Shown piece after piece: positions 1 to 5,593 of a DNA stretch of 12,356 nucleotides (its first letter is position 1; each line of letters begins with the position of its first letter). The notes below the pieces were generated by a model. The model did no database searches. It was not told the origin of the DNA and saw only the letters and a list, made by a program, of their open reading frames with translations. This DNA is from an uncultured Eubacteriales bacterium (GTDB lineage: Bacteria; Bacillota; Clostridia; Christensenellales; QAND01), in the NCBI GenBank assembly GCA_900546685.1, contig UREB01000032.1:1-12356 (forward strand), in the 5' to 3' direction. The position numbers were made by a program, and so were the translations under genes.

Positions 1-1
1 C

Positions 2-1078
2 TTACGATCTAAATTAAACTGCGGCGTGGCCTCCTTTGAGGAAAAGGGCAGCGCCCTATTTGCACATCTCACAGACGGCAGCTTATTGCCCTGCGATCTG
101 GTGCTTTTGTCCACCGGCGTACGCCCGGATACCGCCCTGGCGAAAAAGGCAGGGCTGGAGACCAACGAAAAAGGCGCCATCCTTGTCAATGACGAGCTGC
201 GCACCAGCGCGGAGGATATCTACGCCGTGGGCGACGCCATCGCCATCCGCGATGCCGTCACAGACCTGCCCGGCTATGTGCCGCTGGCCGGGCCTGCCAA
301 TAAGCAAGGCCGCTTGGCCGCAGACAACCTCTGCGGGGCGCACAAGCGTTACCGCGGCACGCAGGGCTCCGCCGTGCTCAAGCTGTTTGATCTTACCATT
401 GCCACCACCGGCCTCAACGAACGCGCCGCCGGGGCCGCCGGCCTGCCATTTGATGCCGTACACCTCTACACGCCCAGCCATGCCAGCTATTACCCCGGCA
501 GCACCGGCCTTTCGCTCAAGGTGCTGTTCCATACCGAAACGGGGCGCATTCTGGGCGCGCAGCTCGTCGGCTTTGAAGGGGTGGATAAGCGCTGCGACGT
601 GTTGGCTGCCGCCATCCGCCATGGCTTGACCGCCTACGACCTGGCAGAGCTGGAGCTCTGCTATGCCCCGCCCTATTCCTCTGCCAAGGACCCGGTGAAC
701 CTAGCCGGCTTTGCCATCGAGAATCTTTTGGACGGCAAGGTAAAGCAGGCGCACTGGCAAACAGCCTTCCCCCTGCCGGAAAACGCGCAGCTTTTGGATG
801 TGCGTACCCAGGAGGAATATGAGGAAGGGCATATCCCCGGCGCCCTGCACATTCCGCTGGATGCGCTGCGCAGCCGCCTGGATGAGCTGGACCGTACCCG
901 CCCCCTTTACGTCCATTGCCAAAGCGGGCTCCGGAGCTATGTGGCCTGCCGCATCCTGAGCCAGCACCGGTTTCACTGCCTCAACCTTTCCGGCGGCTAC
1001 CGCCTGTATGCCCTGCTCAACGGCGAGCAGGCGGACGACGCCCCCATCCATGCCTGCGGCGTAAAGATCCCCTCTTGA
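2..1078 (+). CDS. CoA-disulfide reductase-like FAD/NAD(P) oxidoreductase with C-terminal rhodanese domain (5' partial)
   Basis: The frame is open from the first bases of the window, so the N-terminal FAD-binding part lies upstream; the GTG at 26 is internal. Counting from residue 1 at 26, one sees the second FAD-binding signature (TGVRPDT near 30-36; TSAEDIYAVGD near 60-70), then PLAGPANKQGRLAADN (86-101), and the dimerisation domain ending in LCYAPPYSSAKDPVNLAG (211-228), all typical of CoA-disulfide reductases and related NADH oxidases/persulfide reductases. Residues about 254-345 form a rhodanese domain (LLDVRTQEEYEEGHIPGA) with an active-site loop HCQSGLRSY whose cysteine is residue 298, so sulfur transfer should be possible. 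Known fusions of this type reduce CoA disulfide, CoA persulfide or polysulfide with NAD(P)H in the cytoplasm. The substrate cannot be told from this part. The GNAT gene follows after 15 bases, probably co-transcribed. Family call is firm; exact substrate is open. Confidence 0.9.
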   Translation, partial: LRSKLNCGVASFEEKGSALFAHLTDGSLLPCDLVLLSTGVRPDTALAKKAGLETNEKGAILVNDELRTSAEDIYAVGDAIAIRDAVTDLPGYVPLAGPANKQGRLAADNLCGAHKRYRGTQGSAVLKLFDLTIATTGLNERAAGAAGLPFDAVHLYTPSHASYYPGSTGLSLKVLFHTETGRILGAQLVGFEGVDKRCDVLAAAIRHGLTAYDLAELELCYAPPYSSAKDPVNLAGFAIENLLDGKVKQAHWQTAFPLPENAQLLDVRTQEEYEEGHIPGALHIPLDALRSRLDELDRTRPLYVHCQSGLRSYVACRILSQHRFHCLNLSGGYRLYALLNGEQADDAPIHACGVKIPS

Positions 1079-1093
1079 TAAGGAGCAAGCACC

Positions 1094-1366
1094 ATGGAAT
1101 TTTGCCACGCCCCGGGCCGCCTCTATGCGGAAGATGCAAACGGCGTGCTCCTGGCTGAAATCACGTTTCCTACTGCCGGCGATGGCGTCGCCGACCTCAA
1201 CCATACCTTTGTACACCCCAGCCTGCAAGGGCAGGGGGTAGCAGATAGGCTGGTGCGCGCTGCGGCCGAGCAGCTGCGCCTTGAAGGCCGAAAGGCCCGC
1301 GTTTCCTGCTCTTACGCCACTCACTGGTTCCAGCGCCATCCGCAATACCGCGATGTGCTCTTCTAA
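1094..1366 (+). CDS. small GNAT-type N-acetyltransferase (YjdJ-like)
   Basis: A 90-residue protein beginning at ATG after AAGGAG (1080-1085). It consists of only the core acetyl-CoA-binding part of a GNAT fold: a beta strand LLAEITF (19-25), the segment LNHTFVHPSLQGQGVADRLV (35-54) with the Q-x-x-G-x-A-like pyrophosphate loop (QGQGVA, 45-50), and a conserved end CSYATHWFQRHPQYRDVL (72-89). This matches the compact GNAT family (PF14542 type) of about 90-100 residues that carries a cysteine (here Cys72) in the active-site area. The acceptor substrate of this family is not well established, so no specific function is assigned. It lies 15 bases after the CoA-disulfide-reductase-like gene and is followed within 11 bases by a terminator, so it is the last gene of that transcription unit. 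The link with CoA redox metabolism is only positional. Confidence 0.85.
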   Translation: MEFCHAPGRLYAEDANGVLLAEITFPTAGDGVADLNHTFVHPSLQGQGVADRLVRAAAEQLRLEGRKARVSCSYATHWFQRHPQYRDVLF

Positions 1367-1376
1367 GGCATGCCGC

Positions 1377-1405
1377 AAAAAAAGCAGCCTCAGGGCTGCT
1401 TTTTT
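1377..1405. terminator. bidirectional intrinsic terminator between convergent genes
   Basis: A stem AAAAAAGCAGCC / GGCTGCTTTTTT with a 4-base loop TCAG. The A-tract on one side and T-tract on the other allow it to work in both directions. It lies between the stop of the GNAT gene (1366) and the stop of the convergent SdpI-family gene, whose TGA overlaps its edge at 1405-1407. Confidence 0.85.
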
Positions 1406-1749
1406 CATACAGAGCCAAATTTTCTCTTCAGCGCCCGCTCCGTCAGCGGCACCGTCCCCAGCGTCAGCGCCGCCTGGGCCAATACAAAATAGAGCACAGC
1501 GGTTTCTATCCATTGGTACAGCAGCACGCACAATACCGCCGACACGCCCAGCATCGCTGCGCCTGCGATGATCCATAGCCGCCCCGCTGTTCTCTGTGCA
1601 AACGCCCAGGCCTGCTCGCTTTGCATCGAGCGCCTTGTCCGATATCCAATCCATTGGCTGGGGCCGGTCTGCATGCGGCGCATCATCATGCCCAGCAGCA
1701 TCACCATCAGCGGGATGCAAAGCGCCAAGGCCGCCGAAAACGCTTTCAT
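1405..1749 (-). CDS. SdpI-family small membrane protein
   Basis: A 114-residue protein. The open frame extends upstream to 1788, but the ATG at 1749 is chosen because GGAGG stands the right distance before it (minus strand, near 1758-1762) and the chain then begins directly with a hydrophobic segment. Predicted membrane segments lie near residues 4-23, 57-78 and 81-101. Between the first and second is IGYRTRRSMQSEQAW (34-48), the hallmark of the SdpI/YfhL family (PF13630). In B. subtilis, SdpI is the immunity protein against the SdpC toxin and also sequesters the repressor SdpR; many family members are orphans of unknown role. No toxin or ArsR-type regulator is adjacent here, so immunity is not supported by context. 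It lies 31 bases downstream of the TVP38-like gene and is likely its operon partner. Family call is good, function unknown. Confidence 0.8.
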   Translation of the reverse strand: MKAFSAALALCIPLMVMLLGMMMRRMQTGPSQWIGYRTRRSMQSEQAWAFAQRTAGRLWIIAGAAMLGVSAVLCVLLYQWIETAVLYFVLAQAALTLGTVPLTERALKRKFGSV

Positions 1750-1780
1750 GTTTTCTTTCCTCCGTTTTGCTTTGCGTCTG

Positions 1781-2524
1781 TTATACACCCTTTGTGCGAC
1801 GCGCGCAAGCCCGCTGCTGCGCCTTAAGGGCCTGCTGCTTTGCCTTTGCCTCGTCCTCCCAGCGTTTTTTGCGCTGTTCCTTTTTCACCAGCTGCCGGTA
1901 ATATACAGCGCCTACCAGCCCCAGCGCCACCGAGCCCACAAAGATCCACACCGCCATTTTATACCGCCCGCTGCCCAGCGCCGCGCCGCCGGAGGTGCTC
2001 ATCAGCGCGCTGGGGATGCGCGCAACGGTTGAAATCGCCAAAAATGCCGGCAGCTTCATTTCCGTCAGCCCCACAAAATACGTAAGCACATCCTTGGGTA
2101 CGCCGGGAATCCAAAACAATAGGAATACCAGCACATGCAGCCGCCTGTTGTTCTGTAAAAATTTGAGCTGGCGGATCTTTTCCAGCGGCACAAACACCTC
2201 CACCAGCTTTATGCCCAGCTTTTTGGTGAATAGAAAGATGATGGTGCTGCCCAGCGCCGCGCCGATTAGACACAGGCCCAGCCCCTGCCATACGCCAAAG
2301 GCAACCCCCGCCCCGATTTCGATGGGCTCTCCGGGCAGCACTGCCACCACAACCTGGAAGCACATCAGCCCGATCAGGCACAGCGGTGCCCATGGGCCGC
2401 AGCCGTCGATCCACGCGCGAAACGCCTCCGGCTGCCGGGCCAGGCGCAGCAGCTGCCGCCCCACTGTCAGCGATAAAAATACGGCGGCGCCTATCGCCAG
2501 CAATATCCCCGCCGCAGCCAGCAC
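1781..2524 (-). CDS. TVP38/TMEM64 (DedA-like, VTT domain) membrane protein
   Basis: A polytopic protein of 247 residues from the GTG at 2524. The central VTT/SNARE-associated domain spans about residues 45-185, with LPGEPIEIGAGVAFGVW (63-79), a glycine-rich re-entrant-loop-like stretch, and WIPGVPKDVLTYFVGLTEM (138-156) followed by ARIPSALMSTSGG (168-180), all typical of bacterial TVP38 proteins. Relatives include DedA proteins, some of which move lipid carriers or phospholipids across the membrane; the substrate here is unknown. The last 37 residues (211-247) are very rich in Lys, Arg, Glu and Gln and probably form a cytoplasmic helical tail. The start is uncertain: the GTG has no ribosome binding site at a normal distance, while an ACG codon at 2539-2537 sits nine bases after AAAGGAGG and would give an N-terminus of (M)NRKKVLAAAG. 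First gene of a two-gene minus-strand unit with the SdpI-family gene. Confidence 0.88.
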   Translation of the reverse strand: MLAAAGILLAIGAAVFLSLTVGRQLLRLARQPEAFRAWIDGCGPWAPLCLIGLMCFQVVVAVLPGEPIEIGAGVAFGVWQGLGLCLIGAALGSTIIFLFTKKLGIKLVEVFVPLEKIRQLKFLQNNRRLHVLVFLLFWIPGVPKDVLTYFVGLTEMKLPAFLAISTVARIPSALMSTSGGAALGSGRYKMAVWIFVGSVALGLVGAVYYRQLVKKEQRKKRWEDEAKAKQQALKAQQRACARRTKGV

Positions 2525-2548
2525 TTTTTTTCTGTTCGTGGTCTGTTT

Positions 2549-2556
2549 CCTCCTTT
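2549..2556 (-). promoter_or_regulatory. strong ribosome binding site that points to an ACG start
   Basis: On the minus strand this reads AAAGGAGG. It lies nine bases before an ACG codon (2539-2537), but 24 bases before the GTG at 2524, which is too far for normal initiation. It therefore favours initiation at the ACG for the TVP38-like gene, or a base error in that codon. Confidence 0.65.
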
Positions 2557-2842
2557 CTCATCCCTCTTTGCCCCGATTGCACGGCCTGTTTTCCCGTTTA
2601 TTTTTTCACAAGCGCACAAGCGTGTTCCTTCGTTAAAAAAAGTTTGGTAAACACTCAATTTTTTCTTGACTTTCCGCCCATTTCGGGCTTACGCTAGTAC
2701 TATCAATTTTCGCTAAATTCGTTCTTTTTATCCGAGATTTTTTTTAAGTGCCTGTGCGTGGCCAAGGATGGATGTATTTTATTTTTTTGACCCGAAACGG
2801 TTGTGTCCGTTTTTATAATTTTTTTCATGGGAGGGTCTTAGC
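2557..2842. other. AT-rich intergenic region between divergent genes
   Basis: About 290 bases between the ribosome binding site of the minus-strand TVP38-like gene and the start of the MFS gene, clearly richer in A and T than the coding regions. It must hold the promoters of both units. On the plus strand there are two candidates: TTGACT (2666-2671) with TACGCT 18 bases later, weak; and the TTGACC/TATAAT pair described separately. I find no convincing minus-strand promoter, no small gene with a good ribosome binding site, and no riboswitch that I recognise. Confidence 0.6.
2787..2819 (+). promoter_or_regulatory. candidate promoter with inverted-repeat operator in the spacer (MFS gene)
   Basis: A TTGACC box (2787-2792) and a perfect TATAAT box (2814-2819) are separated by 21 bases, longer than the normal 17. 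The spacer contains an exact dyad AAACGG-TTGTGT-CCGTTT (2795-2812). This arrangement is seen in MerR-type promoters, where an activator bound between the boxes untwists a stretched spacer, although those usually have 19-20 bases. It could equally be a repressor operator. The MFS start codon is 24 bases downstream of the -10 box. Confidence 0.5.
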
Positions 2843-4099
2843 TTGCAACAGTCCAACAGTCTTGACCAAAGACAAACACAGCGTAGAGGGGTCTTTATCG
2901 GGTTTGCCTCTCTCATCTTTATGTACTGGGCCGCCATGGGGCCTATGGGCTACAACACCTTGCTTTTGCAAAGCGGTGGGTTTTCCAGCGCCGAAGTAGG
3001 GTCAATTTTGGCAGCTTATGCTGCCGTCGGTATCGTGGCGCCGCCGATCTGGGGGTATATTGCGGATCGCATTGGCTCTGCCTCCAAAACTTTTATCCTT
3101 ATTATTGGTATCCAGGCCGTAGTCGTTGCCAGTCTTCCGCTGTTCGGCGGTATTAAGGTTGGCGGGTTCGTGCTGCTGGCCGCGGCCATGCCGCTGTCCA
3201 ACTTTGTACGCACCTGTTCTCAAAATCTATTGGATGCCTGGACCATGCAAAACACTACACGCACCGGCATTTCATTCGGCTCGGTACGTTTGTTTGGCTC
3301 TCTGGGGTGGACGGTCAGCTGCGTAGGCATGTCCATCTTAGCGAGTATGACAAATGCCTCCATCGCCTTTTACCTGGGCGGTATTTTCAGTGTGATCGTC
3401 TGCGCTATGGCTTTGCGCCTCAATCGAAAGTATCCCTCCCAGCATACTACGGATATTGTCGAGAAAGTCGTAAAGACTGCTAAAAAAATCAATCCTTTCC
3501 GCCTGTTCAAAAATTATTATTTTGTTGTATTGCTGGTTTATGTCTTGCTTAGCCAAATGATGTTCAACTGCACTGCCTTTTTACCTTATCTGCTAGAGCA
3601 TCTGAATATTGATGCAAACTTTACCGGCACGCTGATGGGACTCCGCAGCTTAACGGAAGTTCCGTTCCTATTGATGGGCGGCCTCCTGCTGCGCCGTTTT
3701 CCCCTTCCAAAGCTTTTGGCTGGCGTCAGCATCCTATTGACCATTGAACAGCTTTGCTACAATTTCGTCAGCACTCCTATCGCTATTGTCCTCATTGTCT
3801 TGATCGGCGGCCTGGGTTCCGGCTTGTACTTCAGTACAACCATCGAATACGCCTTCCGCCTGGCGCCCCCGGAGCTGGCTTCCTCTGCCCAAACCTTTTT
3901 AGGTATGGCTACCGCTATGGGCATGGTGTGCAGCTCGCTGTTAGGCGGCTTTATGGTGGATACCTTTGGCGTTCTCAGTTTCTATACCACCGCTGGCATT
4001 ATCATTTTCGGCGGATTCATTTTCTTTGTGCTCTCTTTCCCCTTTGCCACCAAAGTCCTAAAAAAACCCATTCCCGAAGATCTTTTGCGCAAGGGCTGA
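2843..4099 (+). CDS. major facilitator superfamily transporter (MFS_1-like / LacY-NupG-like group)
   Basis: A 418-residue protein with about 12 hydrophobic segments. The start is TTG at 2843, seven bases after GGGAGGG (2829-2835). The N-terminal half carries the pattern FASLIFMYWAAMGPMGYNTLLL and GFSSAEVGSILAAYAAVGIVAPPIWGYIADRIGS (about residues 45-78), the conserved loop between helices 2 and 3 of this family with Gly, Asp and Arg in GYIADRIG. The central cytoplasmic loop (RKYPSQHTTDIVEKVVKTAKKINPF, near 194-218) is basic. The family resembles the nucleoside/H+ symporter and phenylpropionate-transporter-like group, which import small sugars, nucleosides or acids by proton symport, but the substrate cannot be read from the sequence. 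It stands alone, with its own promoter region and terminator. Its codon choice is visibly more AT-rich than that of the neighbouring genes. Confidence 0.88.
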   Translation: MQQSNSLDQRQTQRRGVFIGFASLIFMYWAAMGPMGYNTLLLQSGGFSSAEVGSILAAYAAVGIVAPPIWGYIADRIGSASKTFILIIGIQAVVVASLPLFGGIKVGGFVLLAAAMPLSNFVRTCSQNLLDAWTMQNTTRTGISFGSVRLFGSLGWTVSCVGMSILASMTNASIAFYLGGIFSVIVCAMALRLNRKYPSQHTTDIVEKVVKTAKKINPFRLFKNYYFVVLLVYVLLSQMMFNCTAFLPYLLEHLNIDANFTGTLMGLRSLTEVPFLLMGGLLLRRFPLPKLLAGVSILLTIEQLCYNFVSTPIAIVLIVLIGGLGSGLYFSTTIEYAFRLAPPELASSAQTFLGMATAMGMVCSSLLGGFMVDTFGVLSFYTTAGIIIFGGFIFFVLSFPFATKVLKKPIPEDLLRKG

Positions 4100-4112
4100 T
4101 CCCCTTGCTCGG

Positions 4113-4139
4113 GCGCGGCACCTGCCGCGCTCTTTTTTT
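4113..4139 (+). terminator. intrinsic terminator of the MFS gene
   Basis: A perfect seven-pair stem GCGCGGC / GCCGCGC (4113-4119 with 4124-4130), loop ACCT, followed by TCTTTTTTT. It isolates the transporter from the downstream O-acetylation operon. Confidence 0.88.
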
Positions 4140-4163
4140 ATCAAAAATTTTCTTGTCGATTTT

Positions 4164-4189
4164 TGAAACTTTTTGCCAGCTTGTCCGTC
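4164..4189 (+). promoter_or_regulatory. ECF sigma (SigV/W/M-type) promoter of the O-acetylation operon
   Basis: TGAAAC (4164-4169) and CGTC (4186-4189) are separated by exactly 16 bases, matching the consensus of Bacillus-type ECF sigma factors (TGAAAC, 16-17 bases, CGTC/CGTA). A short T-run follows the -35 element. Transcription would start near 4196, about 60 bases before the ATG at 4259. The operon itself encodes an ECF sigma factor and its anti-sigma factor, so autoregulation is the natural reading. A weaker sigma-A reading of the same bases (TTGAAA, 19 bases, TCTAAT) cannot be excluded. Confidence 0.7.
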
Positions 4190-4205
4190 TAATAAGTACA
4201 ACATC

Positions 4206-4228
4206 GGGCAGGCCGGGTACGGCCGCCC
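4206..4228 (+). other. GC-only hairpin in the operon leader
   Basis: GGGC-A-GGCC, loop GGGTAC, GGCC-GCCC: eight G-C pairs with a single bulged A at 4210. It lies in the predicted 5' leader, 18 bases before the AGAAGGGA ribosome binding site, and is not followed by a T-tract, so it is not a terminator. It may stabilise the mRNA or hide or expose the binding site; no function is shown. Confidence 0.5.
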
Positions 4229-4258
4229 TTGCCATCATTCAGGAAAGAAGGGATCCCT

Positions 4259-5107
4259 ATGCAAAGACGCGGTACGCCGTATAAGCGCAGGACCAATCGA
4301 GATAAAATACGAAAAAAACGCCGCCGCATCGCCATTATAAGTACGCTGGCCGCCGCGCTGGCTGTTTTTGGCGTACTGAGGAGTTTGGGCGGGCCCGCCG
4401 CGCCCAACGAGCCGGTGGCGCTGGCCACCGTTTCCCCTACCCAAACGCCTACCGCCGCCCCTACCCAAACGCCTTCCGCCGCCCCTACCCAAACGCCCTC
4501 TGCTCCTCCCAAGTCCACCGCCGCCTCCGGCACCGGGCAAGAGGATTTTTCCGACGCCGTCTTTATCGGAGACAGCCGCACCGTCGGCCTTCAGCAAAAC
4601 GGTGGCCTGGCAAACGCCAAATTTTTCTGCGGCACGGGCTTAAATGTGGAAACCGCGATGACAAAGCCGGTCGTCACGCTGGCAGGCGGAAGCAAGGGAA
4701 CCGTCGTGGATGCGCTGCGCCAAACGCCTTGTCGGCGCGTGTATGTGATGTTTGGCGTCAATGAGCTCGGGTGGCCGTCGGCCGGCAGCTTTAAGAAAAA
4801 ATATGTAGAGCTGATCCAGGCCCTTCGCCAGGCTCAGCCGGAGGCGGAGATCTATGTACAATCCATCCTGCCAATTTCAAAGGAGAAATCCGATAGCAGC
4901 AAGATGTACAAGCAATCCAAGATCAACGACTTTAACCAGGCGCTCTTGCAAATGGCCTCTGAAGAAGGCGTGCGCTACTTAAACGTCGCCTCCGTTGTTA
5001 CCGGCAGCGACGGCTACCTACCCAAGGAAGCTGCCACCGACGGCGTGCACCTTACCAAATCCTACTGTAAAAAATGGGTGGATTATCTGAAAACCCATTC
5101 GAAATAA
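4259..5107 (+). CDS. membrane-anchored SGNH/GDSL-family hydrolase or O-acetyltransferase
   Basis: A 282-residue protein starting at ATG 4259 behind AGAAGGGA; an upstream TTG at 4229 is in frame but has no such site. Residues 1-23 are strongly basic and 24-41 are hydrophobic, giving a signal anchor with the rest outside the membrane. Residues about 57-92 form a Pro/Thr/Ala linker with repeated PTQTP units. The SGNH domain (about 97-282) shows block I FIGDSRTVG with nucleophile Ser106, block III FGVNELG with Asn168, and block V DGVHL with Asp261 and His264, so the catalytic set is complete. SGNH enzymes remove or transfer acyl groups; in PatB, OatA and similar proteins the domain attaches acetyl to cell-wall sugars. 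The next genes encode a lipoprotein, an MBOAT protein and a DHHW protein, so an extracytoplasmic acetyl transfer or acetyl esterase role is likely. First gene of the ECF-controlled operon. Confidence 0.85.
   Translation: MQRRGTPYKRRTNRDKIRKKRRRIAIISTLAAALAVFGVLRSLGGPAAPNEPVALATVSPTQTPTAAPTQTPSAAPTQTPSAPPKSTAASGTGQEDFSDAVFIGDSRTVGLQQNGGLANAKFFCGTGLNVETAMTKPVVTLAGGSKGTVVDALRQTPCRRVYVMFGVNELGWPSAGSFKKKYVELIQALRQAQPEAEIYVQSILPISKEKSDSSKMYKQSKINDFNQALLQMASEEGVRYLNVASVVTGSDGYLPKEAATDGVHLTKSYCKKWVDYLKTHSK
4436..4507 (+). repeat. three tandem 24-bp units encoding the PTQTP linker
   Basis: Three consecutive 24-base units (4436-4459, 4460-4483, 4484-4507), the first two differing at one base and the third more diverged at its end. 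They keep the reading frame and encode PTQTP(T/S)A(A/P). They form the flexible spacer between the membrane anchor and the SGNH domain; copy number could vary between strains by slippage. Confidence 0.85.
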
Positions 5108-5131
5108 CCCATGAAAAGGAGATTTCCCCCG

Positions 5132-5587
5132 ATGAAAAGAAACATTGTTCTGTGCCTATCCCTTGCGCTTTGCCTCTTGGCGGCCGGCTGCGGCGGCCAG
5201 TCCGCCCCTACGGCCGACGCCGTGGAGCTGGCAGACCGCCTGTCCACCCAGATCCAATTTGAGGATACCCTCTCCCCGCTGGAAGGAGATATGCTCTATA
5301 CCCTGTACGGCATCGACCAAAAGGATGTGCAGCAGGGCGCAGCCTATGTAAGCACCGGCGCTACGGCAGAGGAGATCGCCGTCTTTTCCTGCACGGATGA
5401 CAGCGCGGCCCAGCGGGTAGAGAGCGCCTTAAAACAGCGCGTAGACAGCCAAAAGCAATCGTATGTGGATTATGTGCCCAAGGAAATGACAAAGCTCAAC
5501 GACGCTGTGCTCATTCGCCGGGGCAATTTGGTGGCGCTCTGCATTTCCAACGATAACGCCACCGCCAAGCAGCTGATCCAAGGATAA
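5132..5587 (+). CDS. DUF4358-domain lipoprotein
   Basis: A 151-residue protein. ATG 5132 is preferred over the ATG at 5111 because AAAGGAG (5115-5121) lies ten bases before it and the chain then starts with a classic signal, MKRNIVLC followed by a hydrophobic stretch. LLAAGC (15-20) is a lipobox with Cys20 as the lipid-modified residue, then a Gly/Ser/Thr-rich linker. The remaining about 120 residues fit the DUF4358 family (PF14270): a helical start (VELADRLSTQIQFED), LYGIDQKDVQQGAAYVSTGATAEEIAVF and a C-terminal VLIRRGNLVALCISNDN. The family has no known activity; I recall such genes next to MBOAT and DHHW genes in Clostridia, as here. It starts 24 bases after the SGNH gene and ends six bases before the MBOAT gene, so it is very probably an accessory or scaffold protein on the outer face of the membrane. 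No catalytic motif is visible. Confidence 0.82.
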   Translation: MKRNIVLCLSLALCLLAAGCGGQSAPTADAVELADRLSTQIQFEDTLSPLEGDMLYTLYGIDQKDVQQGAAYVSTGATAEEIAVFSCTDDSAAQRVESALKQRVDSQKQSYVDYVPKEMTKLNDAVLIRRGNLVALCISNDNATAKQLIQG

Positions 5588-5593
5588 CGGCCC

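Noticed and set aside
701..1720. Long minus-strand open frame opposite the rhodanese fusion and GNAT genes
   Set aside because: It lies antisense to two well-recognised genes, crosses the terminator, has low-complexity Ala/Gly/Arg-rich content and no ribosome binding site. Such frames are expected in GC-rich DNA.
4163..4193. Housekeeping sigma-A reading of the operon promoter (TTGAAA, 19 bases, TCTAAT)
   Set aside because: The spacer is long and neither box is perfect, whereas the ECF reading is an exact match in both boxes and spacing and fits the operon's own sigma factor. It is kept only as a secondary possibility.
4436..4507. Short tandem repeats as a possible CRISPR-like array
   Set aside because: The units are directly adjacent without spacers and encode a Pro/Thr linker in frame.
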